A DNA stretch of 64,000 bases, from the NCBI RefSeq assembly GCF_963576675.1, contig NC_088911.1, forward strand, positions 133,117,929 through 133,181,928, given 5' to 3'. The notes below the pieces were generated by a model that saw only the letters and a program-made list of their open reading frames with translations, ran no database searches and had not been told where the DNA came from. Positions 10,130-21,020 of the stretch are shown in pieces (the stretch's first letter is position 1; each line of letters starts with the position of its first letter). The stretch comes from Euphorbia lathyris (lineage: Eukaryota > Streptophyta > Magnoliopsida > Malpighiales > Euphorbiaceae). Both the position numbers and the translations under genes were made by a program.

Positions 10130-12996
10130 TGTAGATACCCATTTTGTCCGGGGTAAATTTTCATCTTTTTTTAAATTTTCCTTTTTAGCCAATTTATTTC
10201 ATAAAATACTTACATTGCCGTGTTTACTAGATAAACCGATATTTTGCTATATTTAGTACATATATTTTATTATAGATCATCCTTAATTATATTTTTACAA
10301 AAAAAAGAAAAATATATTCGTGAAATTGGTTAAATATTTATGTTATAAAGATTTAATCAATTTGAGTAGGATATTATTTATTCATTTAAAAGGATGTTAT
10401 TTGTGTATTTAGTTAAGTAGGTACAAAATGATATTCGATTTTGGTGATAAATTAATAAAAAAAAAAGAACAGATAATTGAAAATAATAAAAACATTGTTA
10501 ATAAGTAATATTTATGATATATATTTAATTAGTTTAGCTAGAATTATTAAGATAAAAAATGATTAGATAAAAGAAAAGGAAAAGGAAAATGATTTTCTTT
10601 TTTTATCATTATTATTATTAAAAAAGGAGGTCCAGAGGCCCCAACCATTCCAACAGGCATCACATCATAAAAATACAAAAATATATAATAAAATGAATAA
10701 ATTATGGTGGGCAATCAGATGCCACACCACGTTGCTTGGCCACCAGTTGGCCACTGAGCAAGCTTTGTTGTACAAATAGAGAGCCAAAATCAGACAGCAA
10801 AAGGGGGGGATTTTTTTTCTATTTTTTCTCAGAAGAAAAAGCTCTCAGGGACTGGATCTTCTTTAGCTGATGATAGCTTTTTCCATCCTTCCATTCGAAG
10901 TTTTGTTGAAGGGGAGTTGAGAGTTTCTCGGGAAGGGCCTATGCTATAGGGACGACCCAGAATTCTTTAAACAAACCTAGAAATCCTTAAGTGAATGCAG
11001 GGATATGTTATATTCATGCAAATCACCTAAGGATTTTTAAACTCTGTATTAGCAATTCATTAGGTTAAGAGCTTGATCTTCTGTTCCTGATTTAAACTTC
11101 CATGGCTTCATTAAATCTATTAATAAAGCAAAACAAACAGATCAGTGGATAGAAACATTGAGAATAGAGTTTAAAGAGTTGATCAAATAGAAGTAGCAGA
11201 ATTTTACCTTTGAGAAAGAATCGATGTCGGTGCGAGGTTGAACGGAATTGAAACAATGAGTAATAGGAGGCATCGTTTAGGGTAAACCGAGCATAACTCC
11301 GACTCAAGATCTGTCACCGTCGTAGGAAAGCCTCAGGCCACCGGAGATCAGTAGATCTGGGAAAAAATATTAAGGAGAAAATACGAGAAGGATCATACAC
11401 AAAAGGGAAAAATATCTTACAGCTACTCTATCCTTCCTCCATAAATTACCAGAGACTGTGAGGGAGTTTTCCATGAAGATCGATGAAGCAACGAGGGGAG
11501 TTGTCCTTGGAAACGTCGAGAGAGAAACCACAGCCGCCATGACTCGATCCCTGACATTTTCATCGAAATAGAATGCATCCGGTGAGCAGATCGGTGAAGG
11601 TAGAAGAACCTTGGGGTTCTCTGGTTTTCAAAGAAAAAAGAAGGAAAGAAGATGAAGTAGGCGGCTGGAATAAAAATTGGACTTGAGTGTGGGGATTACT
11701 AACTCTTGTTTGGGTTTGGATAATGGCTTTAACCCTTTTTATTTGCTCCTGGGCCGAGATCAGGTAAATTTAATTTTGTTTTGGTGCCTTTGATTTGTTT
11801 AAATTGATTAGTATATCCTTTTTCTAATTCAACTTTTAATAATTATTTGGTTGTATCATGGAATAATTTGGTTAAATTTAATCCATCTTTTTATTATGAA
11901 AATAAAACGACTTACGTCTATGTTATATGGGTATGAAGTCGGTCAAAATCAAATTAATTTAAATTAATCGGCTCAATTCATACGTCTATGTTATAGGGGT
12001 ATGAAAGCGGTCAAAAATAAAATTAATCAAAAGAAAACGGCTCAATTCATACGTCTATTCTATAGGAGTATGAAAGCGGCCAAAAATAAAATAAATTAAA
12101 ACGAAACAGCTCAATTCATACGTCTATGCTATAGGGGTATGAAAGTGGCCAAAAATAAAATTAATTAAAATGAAATGACTTACTTTATATGTTTATGTTA
12201 TAGGAGTATAAAGTCGATCAAAAATAGTAAATAAATTAAAACGAATGACTCAATTCGTACGTCTATGCTATAGGGGTATGAAAGCGGTCAGAATAAACTA
12301 ATTAAAATTAATCGGCTCAATTCATACGTCTATGCTATAGGGGTATGAAAGCGGTCAAAATAAAAGGAATTCAAACAAAACGGTCCATTTCATATGTCTA
12401 TGTTATAGGGATATGAAATCGGTCTGAAATAAAGTTACTTCAAATGGAACAACCAAATCCATACGTCTATGTTATAGGAGTATGGAATCGGCAAAACCAT
12501 AATTAATTTAAATAAAACGGACCAATTCGTATGTCTATGTTATAGAGATATGAATCAAAATAAAATTAATTCAAAATGAAATAACCTAATTTATACCCCT
12601 ATGTTATAGGGGTATGAAAAATAGTCAAAATGTAATTAATCAAAGTAAACGGTTGAAAATTATATATCTTTATCATAAAAATATATAAAATAAACAGAAA
12701 TGAATCAGATAAATCAAGTAAGTTTAATAAAAAAAATCACATCTTTTAGTACCAATTTTGGGCGGGGTAGGGTGATTACTCAATGTTTTCTTCCCTATAC
12801 GTAACCGACAAACGAACCAAAAATCTCCATTTCGCAGACCCCCTTATCCATTAAAATTTTACCCAATTTCGGTGTCCAATCACACCTTAATTTTGATTGG
12901 TGGCGACTCTAAAAAATAGTCTAAAAACGTAAAACTAATTAACTAGTTAAAGTTTTAACGTCCGGCATCCGCGTCCGGGAAAATCCGGTTGCGACA
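10130..12996. repeat. 2.87-kb solo LTR inserted in Athila integrase
   Basis: The segment starts TGTAGATACC, ends TTGCGACA, and is flanked by exact 5-bp copies GATAT (10125-10129 and 12997-13001). Removing it with one GATAT rejoins the integrase frame. No coding sequence or second LTR is visible, so it looks like a solo LTR. Its length and internal tandem repeats recall Tat/Ogre-type gypsy LTRs, but the family and orientation are not established. TA-rich blocks and a purine-rich stretch near 10800-10860 could be promoter and leader; I cannot fix them. Confidence 0.75.
11911..12680. repeat. hairpin minisatellite inside the solo LTR, about 68-bp unit
   Basis: About eleven degenerate units each contain the core TACGTCTATGTTATAGGGGTA or a variant, followed by a GAAAGCGGTC-like block and an AT-rich spacer with TTAATTAAA variants. 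The core can fold: one unit near 12595 reads TACCCCTAT-GTT-ATAGGGGTA, a perfect 9-bp stem. The array decays at its right end. It is non-coding. Confidence 0.85.
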
Positions 12997-13001
12997 GATA
13001 T

Positions 13002-13740
13002 ATTTTGTAGATTTGGTTGCCCTATAGTCATTATAAGTGATGGAGGTACCCATTTCATAAACCGAAGTTTTGATGCGCTTATGAGAAAATATGGAGTACA
13101 CCACCGCGTATGAACGCCATACCATCCTCAATCGAATGGTCAGGCAGAGATATCAAATAGAGAACTCAAATGGATTCTAGAGAAAACAGTTTCGTCTTCA
13201 AGAAAAGATTGGTCTTGTAAACTTAACAATGTGTTATGGGCATACCGTACTGCATTTAAAACACCAATAGGAATGACGCCATACCGATTAGTGTATGGGA
13301 AAGCATGTCATTTACCAGTCGAATTAGAGCATAAAGCCTATTGGGCTATTAGAAAACTTAACTTTGATTTACAACAAGCAGGTAAGAAACGTTTGCTCAA
13401 CTTAAACGAGTTGGATGAGTTACGTCATCTATCTTACGAAAATGCAAAAATATATAAAGAAAAAGTGAAAAAATGGCACGACGCCAAGATTAAAGTCAAA
13501 AGTTTTAACATTGAGGATAAGGTGCTGTTATTTAATTCACGGCTCCGTTTATTTCCAAGTAAACTTAAGTCCAGATGGACATGACCATATTTAGTCATTA
13601 AAACATTGAACTATGGATCTTTAGAACTTGAAGGACCTAACGGAGTTCGCTTCAAGGTTAACGGTAATAGATGCAAAATTTATTACGAAAATGTTCCAAT
13701 TAAGGAGATTGCGTTCATAACACAATTTTCTGAAGATTAA
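13002..13740 (+). pseudogene. Athila integrase, C-terminal part
   Basis: This continues the interrupted integrase: ISDGGTHF with the second catalytic Asp, then HPQSNGQAE with the catalytic Glu, [16 protein letters not shown], and the C-terminal fold ending at TAA 13738-13740. Internal TGA codons lie near 13110 (before TPYHPQ) and at 13582-13584 (after SRWT, where the family has Gly). The part 5' of it is at 8363-10129, across the solo LTR. Confidence 0.87.
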
Positions 13741-14310
13741 TTCGTTTAAATTTCGTATACTTTTTCTTTGTTTTGTTTTGTTTTGTTTTAGTTTTTGTTA
13801 GTTTAAATTTTTCGTTTTTAGTTTTAATTTAGTTTATATTTTTACACATGTCAATTTATGATTTTTAAAATTATTAGAAGACTTTATATTAAGATTTAGA
13901 TGCATGAAAATATGTTTAAGTCATGTTTTTAATTGAATTTTAGGTCAATAGTTCGAATTAGAAGAGATTCAGTGATTCTCAACCGAGAATTTGGAATTCT
14001 CAGTTGAGAATTCACATTTTCAGAATTGTCAACCACATAAGGAAATTTCTGAACTTACCGATAATTTATATTCTCGGCCGAGAATCAGAAATATAGGGTT
14101 TCGACGCCTGATTTCCGCAAGGGTGTTTTCTGCACCATCAGACCTGTTTCTCGGTCGCGACACGGGTGTTTTCTGCACCATCAGACCTGTTTCTTCCTCA
14201 TCCTGCAGACATAGCTTTTCAAACTCGAAAAATTGAGTTTCTTCAACATTTTGATGTATGAATTTATGCCTTTTCACATCAAAACAACACATCTTTTCGT
14301 CCTATGATTC
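13741..14310 (+). promoter_or_regulatory. Athila 1 intergenic region with palindromes upstream of env-like gene 1
   Basis: The region is AT-rich near the pol stop, with GTTTT repeats at about 13765-13800. Three inverted repeats follow: ATTCTCAACCGAGAAT (13975-13990), ATTCTCAGTTGAGAAT (13996-14011) and the perfect palindrome ATTCTCGGCCGAGAAT (14070-14085). A GTCGCGAC palindrome lies at 14154-14161, and a 43-bp-period direct repeat starts at 14121 and 14164. A TATA box follows at 14311. The regulatory role is inferred from position. Confidence 0.55.
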
Positions 14311-14320
14311 CTATAAATAA
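14311..14320 (+). promoter_or_regulatory. TATA box of env-like gene 1
   Basis: CTATAAATAA lies 143 bp upstream of the ATG at 14454 and is followed by a T/C-rich leader of the kind seen in plant 5' UTRs. No start site was mapped. Confidence 0.55.
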
Positions 14321-14453
14321 CTCTTAGAGGTTCAGATTTCTGTTACAACATTTTCTTTTCCTCTCTGTCAGAACAAAATTCTGATTTTCTCAAACACTCC
14401 ATTAACAGAAAAGTAACAGAAACATTTTTCTTCTTCATTCCTCACAAAAAACC

Positions 14454-15402
14454 ATGACTACCAAACACAAATCCCCTAAGAAAATTGCTGCTTTAAGCAA
14501 TAAGCGTCCCGACTTATCAAAATGTTATGGTGCGCCATTTTCTATCTTCAACCATGACGAAGGCAGGCGCTACTATAGGCTTCGTTACAAGGTTTTTATC
14601 GGTATGCTATATATGGACGAGTTCTTAAATAAACAACTCGGAATAAGCGATGACATGAATCGCTATTTGGAAAGATTGGGATGGACTAAATTCGCCAACA
14701 TGCGGTTTCCTATAATTGGAGACTGGATTCTTAAGTTTTTCTATACAGTTCGTTTTGTGAATAAACAAAGAGTGCATCTTAGTTTTCGTCGAGATGGCGA
14801 AATCTTTACTTTTGGGTATCCTGAGTTACATGTCTGGTTTGGTTTTCCCCCGAGGGATACAATCAAACGTCATCCTGGCAAAGATATGACATCCACAGAT
14901 ATATGGCGAATGCTAACGGGATTTTGGCATTTCAATCCTCGACTCGCCTACAACCAATCCTTTCACTCCAACTCGATGCTGTATCTACACAAATTTCTGT
15001 GTCACAGTCTTTTCGGTCGCACATTTAGTAATGTGGTCAAAGACACCGATTTATATGTCCTTGGAAATATATTCCAAGGCAATATAGTTGATACTTCCAG
15101 ACTTCTGATGGAGGGTCTTGTTGCCGCTTCTCGATCCAATGATAAAAAGATTGGTTTCGGCAATATAATATGCGGAATAATTCTAGGAACCAAGGGAACT
15201 ATTTCTGTTCCTTGGAGTGAGGATGAATCTTTTCCGACGCTGGATTATGAGTTTTTAGAATATGAAGGTCTCGTGAAAACGTGTTTTTCGAGCAGGCCCG
15301 CATTTTCTTTCTGCACCAGGACGTGAAGCTTTTGTGCAATTGAAAATTGATCGCTATAGGGCTAGAGAAATCCCTCTTGATAGAGACGAGTATATAGAAT
15401 AG
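14454..15402 (+). pseudogene. Athila env-like (plant transposon protein) gene 1
   Basis: The ATG at 14454 opens a 290-codon frame ending at 15326. A shift near 15285-15300 would carry it on to a TAG at 15400-15402, giving roughly 315 residues. The protein has a basic N-terminus, then GAPF, the block LGWTKFANMRFP, a GYPELHVWFGFP block and an IWRMLTGF block. These resemble the env-like or 'putative plant transposon protein' ORF of Athila elements; no function is known. No clear signal peptide or membrane span is visible. It aligns along its length with the gene at 16467-17657 (CGAPF, LGW..FA.MRFP, LYLHKFL, IILGTKG), so the two are paralogues. It lacks the acidic, proline-rich and coiled-coil tail of that paralogue. 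Confidence 0.65.
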
Positions 15403-16039
15403 TTTTAGTTTTTCGTTTTCGTTTTCATATTGTAAATATTTGTGTGTTTTGTACATACTTTCTTTGCTTTGCTTTGTTTTGTTTTGTAAATATTTGTTTC
15501 AATGGGAATTTCTATTCATTTGCTTAACTTTCTTATTTTTATCTTGGTTTATTTTCAATCCAATTCATTTTGAACAAATAATAATAATAATAGAAACTCT
15601 AACTCATATTGTTTTCAATCAAATGAAACTTTTAGTAATAAACTATTAAGATGTTTTATCTTTGAATTATGTCCATAAATTCATCACATTAATCCATTAA
15701 TGTTCTGTATAACTCACTTATGAATTAATAAATCCATGACTTTGTATCTATTAATATTGATTCATTTAACTTATATGATTTAATGTACTTTAATGTTTCA
15801 TTCAATTCTTATTAAGAAGTAAAAATCTTTGGTTTTCTTAACTTACATGAATTTATATTCATTAAGTGATTCATTATTTGTTCATTAACAAGGACAAACC
15901 TTTGGTTTTCCTTTGACATTTTATGCTTTACATTTATGTTTTTAAGTACAGGAACAGTTTTACTAAAGTTCAGGACATAATTTCTCAAGAAATTACACAA
16001 ACAGGGTCAAAATGCACAAGAACAAGTCACCAGGGACCG
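15403..16039. other. non-coding spacer between the two env-like genes
   Basis: AT-rich DNA with GTTTT runs after the stop codon, resembling the stretch after the pol stop at 13760. Several ATTCATTAA-like words recur. I see no gene, PPT or LTR boundary, which argues against these being two separate elements. Confidence 0.6.
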
Positions 16040-16227
16040 ATTCTCGGCCGAGAATTATAAATTCTCGGTAACTTCAGCAAAAACGGGCCAAATTTCAAAG
16101 AGAAATTTCTCTGAATTTGCCGTGTCGCGACCTGTATGCACACTAATTCCGGATTTTTGCCATAATTTTGAGCCTATTCCTATTCCTAATCTACCTATAC
16201 TTCACTCTATTTCACCCTATATATACA
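16040..16227 (+). promoter_or_regulatory. palindromic promoter module of env-like gene 2
   Basis: It contains the same perfect palindrome ATTCTCGGCCGAGAAT (16040-16055) as upstream of gene 1. GTCGCGAC follows at 16124-16131, exactly 84 bp from palindrome start to start, as in the first module. A TATA-like CTATATATACA lies at 16217-16227. A C/T-rich leader then runs to the ATG at 16467. The ORFs in that leader are low-complexity readings of pyrimidine tracts. Confidence 0.55.
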
Positions 16228-16466
16228 TATTCCTTACACAAGCCTCACATCACCTCACTTTTTACCCAATCCCCTACTATAAACTCTTCTCAATACATAA
16301 CTTTTACTCTTCCCAATTTATTCATTACCCTTTCTAATCACTTAACCCTTTCAACTACCATATCAATTCATTCATTACCCTTACTATTCCCAACTCATCT
16401 TCAACCTTTGTCTATTCTCTCAACCTTTCTTCTTCTTTGTTTTCCAAACCCTAAATACCTAAGTCA

Positions 16467-17657
16467 TGCCTAGAACAAAACGTGTTGGTCACAAGCCACA
16501 AGTTACGAAAGCTAATTGCCTCCGTGTCCGTTGTGGAGCTCCTTTTGACATCAACTCGGAGGAAGAAGCAAGTAGATACACTCATTTTTCAAGCTCAAAG
16601 AGAGAGTTTGTGGTATGTCGTTCCTTGACTTTGATACGATAAGGGATTTAGACTTCTCTACTAGGATTAATGCATTTTTGGATACTTTGGGTTGGCAAAC
16701 CTTTGCCTCTATGCGTTTTCCTAGTATTGCAGAGTACATAGTGGAGTTCTTGGTCACTTTGGAAATTGATAAGAAAAAGACTTCAATTCGATTCCGCAAT
16801 AATAGTGTCACTTACACTATTAATTATGAAGCCATGGGAAACATGTTTGGTTTTCCTACTAATAATTTCCATGAAAAGCCTCGTGATTTTGATAATGATG
16901 CTATTTGGCATATTCTTTCGGGGCAATCTTCTTTCAATTCAAAGAACACTTCTAGCAAAATGATTAGGGATAATTGTTTGCTCTATTTTCACAAGTTCTT
17001 GAGAGCTCAAAGATTCAAGTTCGGGATTTGTTTGTGTTTGATAGCTTGTTTAAAGGATTGAGGGTTGATAGCATATGAATGCTTTTTGATAATTTGTTTC
17101 GTGCTTCGAGGGCTCACACCATTCAAGTCCCTCTTGGTAATTTTATTACCGCTATTGTTTTGGGTGCCCGTGGCGAATTAGAAAATTATGACATGTCTAC
17201 ATACCATGGATATGTTCCGGTTTTGGATATCTCTGCTCTTGAGCGAGCACCCTTGATGCTTACTTCGGTTCCTCCGGTTTTTGTATCTTATGAATCCCGA
17301 ATTGCTCATCTTTGTGGCACTATGGGTGGAGGAGCTTCTAGTTCTCAATTTGCAGGTACCGAAGAGGCCGAAGCGGAAGCAGAAGAGGAGGATGCACCAC
17401 AAGCACAACCACAACCCCAAGCACCTCAATATGATGATCCGGTGGATTTGAGGCGCATTCTGAACCAAATCAATGAAAATAATCGTAATATGAATTTAAG
17501 GATTGATGATTTGGTAGAAAACAATATGGTTATCAATGACAACCTCAACAACTTAAGGAGGGAGCATAAGTCCACCCGACGTCGGATGCTTTCATTCTTC
17601 TGTCGCCAAAATGTAGAAACTTCACCAACCCCTCCGGACTCACCACCCAATACTTAG
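16467..17657 (+). pseudogene. Athila env-like (plant transposon protein) gene 2
   Basis: Coding starts at ATG 16467 (MPRTKRVGHK) and includes RCGAPF. It shifts frame near 16600-16615 and continues as LGWQTFASMRFP, MGNMFGFP and YFHKFL. It shifts again near 17010-17080 and runs to TAG 17655-17657. The C-terminal third holds an acidic EEAEAEAEEED stretch, a QAQPQPQAPQ stretch and an Asn-rich predicted coiled coil (RRILNQINENNRNMNLRIDDL). It is paralogous to the gene at 14454. Being broken in at least two places, it is unlikely to make a full protein. Confidence 0.65.
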
Positions 17658-19129
17658 GTTTTATCTTATCCTTTTATTCACTTATCTTGTTATGTTGTTT
17701 TTTTTTTCAGTTTGGTACAATTTTATTTTTATTATGTTTGGTACAATTTTTAATTTTATGATGGATGATTTTCATTTGTTTACATTCTCTTTAATTTCGT
17801 ATGATTTATTTCGTGCTCATTTTTCATGTTATATAAATTTTTGCACCAATGAGGACATGGTCCAATTTAAGTGTGGGAGGAGATATACATATATCATTTA
17901 TACACGTACGAATAAATGCAAAGAGTACGAACAATTGTCATCTGTTTTACCATAAAAAACATATTAATATTTATAAAGAATATTTTCAAATGCAACGCTT
18001 GTTTATGCAAATGGAACCTATATTGCAACACAATTTAAAACATAAATTATTTAAACTTTCCATTTTTTTTCATATGTTTTAAATGTTTAACTTATGATTA
18101 TTTTTGGGTTATCATTATCAATAGAAATAATATTTCTATATGGGCAATATTATTTTTCAAATTTCACAAATCTTCGATATAGTTTTAAGTAAAATTATCT
18201 CGATTGAATGTATTTAAGTAAATAAATTCTTTATTTTTATCTCTATCTTATATCATGAAATTCATGATACAATAAATCTTATTTTAAATTTTCAATTAGG
18301 TTTATAGGCATTAAATTGAACTAACAATTTTTAGCTCGGTTTGATTTCGTCTTACATTAACACTAAATTGAAGTTTCTAAAGAAACTTTAGCCATAATAC
18401 ATGTTGAATTTTAAATCAATATAGGATGAATGTGCTCTCTTTCTTTTTCCCCCAATTTTACAAAATTCATATTAATTAATCAATTAGTTGAATTCTTAAC
18501 TTTTGGCCACGATTGAGACCAACCTTATCACAATCGAGGTATGAAAGGGAAGACAATTAAGTACCGTTTATTTTTGACCACGATTGCAACCACCCTTATC
18601 ACAATCGAGGTATGGAAGGAACGTTTAAGCAAAAATTAAGCGTGTTTAAGTTTAAAGCAACGATTGCATCCACCCATGGCATGGTCGGTACCTCTTAAGC
18701 AAACACAAAATAATAAAATACGTATAAAGTTACGATCGAGACCACCCTTATCTCGGGCGTAACTAAGCAAATAAATTAATCCAAAGTACTTACTCATTTA
18801 ATATATTCCATATATTAGTTTAGGTTTGGGGAAGGAAGTTTTTGTGCTTTGAAATGCCTTGAGACGAAAGACTCAATAACATGCGTGCTTATATCGTCCC
18901 GAATACTTCAAATCAAAAATTGAAATACAAGACGAATGATATATCGCCTATTATACTAAGTTAGTTTGATATTTTGCATATAAATTTGCCATGCGAAGTT
19001 AATCTTTTCGGCTTAACTAAATTAAAAAGTAAAACCAAGATATTTGTTTAATTCTCAAAAAGAGGTTAGTTAAAGAATAAATTCACTGAAATTTTGCTCG
19101 GGACTAGAAAAAGATTAAGTGTGGAGATT
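17658..19129. other. Athila 1 3' internal non-coding region with hairpin repeats
   Basis: AT-rich sequence with no credible gene. At 18505-18775 there are four degenerate copies, spaced about 71-80 bp, of a block reading CACGATTGAGACCACCCTTATCACAATCG; CGATTG and CAATCG can pair. A purine-rich AAGTGTGGAGATT (19118-19130) sits where a polypurine tract is expected, just left of the LTR. Confidence 0.6.
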
Positions 19130-20579
19130 TATTAAGCCCAAAATATACCTAAAAAGTCATTAGTATTTACATCAGTTTTGCTACGAATTCGTACTATTTA
19201 TATCTGTTTAGCGTACTTTTACTTCCGAATATGTTTCTTTCTTGCAATGTACCTAAATATTTGGTAAAATCCAAATAGGAACGAAAAGAGCTTAAAAACA
19301 GAAGAAAAACCCTACAAAAGGAGTCAAAGACGACGAAAATCAAACGCACCGAAATGAGGACGAGGACGAAGTCAAAGACAGAGGAAATCACTCTATGTCA
19401 CGACCGAGAATCCTCCATTCTCAGTCGCGACACGCGTCGCCAGCTTCTCCCCCTTATCATTTCGATGGCTTAATTTCTGCTCCCCCATTATCGGCCGAGA
19501 ATTTGGATTCTCAGTAGGAGCAGAAATTCTAGAAAGGCTATACGTACACGTTCGTTCATAAAGAAACGCGTTCGTTCGATTGGATCAGAACGCCTCTTCA
19601 TAGCAGACACGTCCCTTAAACCCGACTCTTCAACATATGTAAATAAAGAGTTGATTTTAGAGATGAATATATAGAAAATTGAAGAGAAGATTAGTATAGA
19701 ATTAATGCAGAAATTCTGAGTCAAGCGATTCAGAGTTAGAAGTTCGATTCTGTAAAAAGCAATATGATGTATACACATTGTTTATTAAATAATTACAAAC
19801 ACAGTAGCATTTAGATTTGTTCATATTAGTTTACATTTTGGTAGTCGATAGACCAATCGCTATTCCGAAGATTTAGTAGAGGATCCGCCTCTGAGTCTGA
19901 CAAACTCTAAACGAGGTTCAAGGAAAGGATTGACAACCCGTTCGCTTGAAAGTCATCGAAAGTTTTCATGCTTCTTGTTCTCTGTAAACTTGTATCAAAT
20001 TCACATTTCATCTAATAAAGTTCATTCTATTCGATAGATTTTTATGTAGCACTTTGGTAAATGATCCGAAGTGAGTTCTGGTGTTTTCATTAAAACGTAG
20101 TTGAATTCAAAATCTTCACAAGGAAACTTTGTTGAACACTTAGACGAATTGATACCTCGGAAGAGTATTAATTTGGTTAAGGAAGCAATCTAAAGCAGTT
20201 AGGAGGATTGTTGCGTTCAAAGCCTTTTAATTAGAGGAATTTACGTTATTTCATTTTTATAATTTATACAAAGTTTAAAGTTGTTTTCTTTGCTTAATAC
20301 AAACGAATACATTTGTTTACTTTTCTAAAGAACTAAGCGTTTCTGTTTTGCAAATTCACCCTTAAAACAGAAGTGAATTCTAACATTCGTCATACTCTAA
20401 TCTAATTCTTATTCTAGCAATTTCAAAACCAAATCCAATTAAACGATTTTCCATTTTATAAACCTTAAAAGTAAATCTAACCGATTCAAAATAAATTTTC
20501 GTTAAAAAGCGTTCTTTGTGGGTTCGATATCTTTTATTACTACAAGCGTATACCGTGCACTTGCGGAAATCGCTCAACA
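19130..20579 (+). repeat. probable 3' LTR of Athila element 1
   Basis: The start is placed after AAGTGTGGAGATT, at TATTAAGCCC, where the canonical TG seems mutated. The end is placed at CGCTCAACA, after a GGGTTCGATATC...TTGCGG stretch like those closing other plant gypsy LTRs. It contains the same palindrome types as the env-like promoters: GTCGCGAC at 19424-19431 and TCGGCCGAGAAT at 19491-19502. No second LTR copy is in the window, so the boundaries are inferred. Confidence 0.5.
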
Positions 20580-20728
20580 TATGGATTAAGACTAACAATT
20601 AAACTAATGAATATTATTGTAACTCTTAAAAAGAATATAAAGATATTAAGTTTTTGTTTTATTAAAATGTTAAATTATAAATTAATTGGTATATATTAAA
20701 AAATGAAATAATAAAAATTTGTAATGAT
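20580..20728. other. AT-rich flank between Athila LTR and CACTA end
   Basis: About 150 bp of AT-rich DNA with no recognisable feature. Its last three bases, GAT, may be the left target duplication of the CACTA element (GAC on the right). Confidence 0.5.
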
Positions 20729-21020
20729 AACTACAAGAAAACAGCTTGTTAGCTATCGCAATTTTGGTAGCTGATGCGGTAGCTAAAATGGTTTACCGAC
20801 TGAATTAGCAATTTACCGACCGAAAACATTCAGTCAGTAAGTCCTTAGTCGCTAGAGAAACGCTGACTATTTCTGACGACAGTCGCAGACTATAGCGACT
20901 GTTCGATTTAGTAGCAGCACAACGTTTACAGACCATATTTTGCGACCAAAAGTAGTCGCTAATGGCTAGGTCGACACCTAGTCTGATCGGAGTACCGGCG
21001 AATTTCGATAGAAAATTTGT
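20729..21020 (+). repeat. CACTA left terminal and subterminal region
   Basis: The terminal inverted repeat is followed by clustered copies of short motifs around GGTAGCTA, ACCGACT and GCGACTA on both strands, the normal binding-site layout of a CACTA end. Confidence 0.75.

Larger units (their letters stand above)
8360..20579 (+). mobile_element. Athila-type Ty3/gypsy element 1 (5' part outside window)
   Basis: The element comprises pol from mid-RT, integrase, an intergenic region, two env-like genes, a long 3' untranslated region and a 3' LTR. The order pol then env-like, and RT wording such as CFLDGYSG, GFYRRFIKNFS and NLVLN, match the Athila lineage of plant gypsy elements. An Angela copia interrupts it on the left (LTR ends 8359) and a solo LTR interrupts its integrase (10130-12996). 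All its genes are broken. Confidence 0.82.

Noticed and set aside
11911..12680. Regular repeats resembling a CRISPR array
   Set aside because: Unit and spacer are both degenerate, in a plant LTR, with no cas genes; it is a minisatellite.
16122..16473. ORFs of 71 and 101 codons before env-like gene 2
   Set aside because: Low-complexity C/T-rich leader; no codon structure and no conserved motif.
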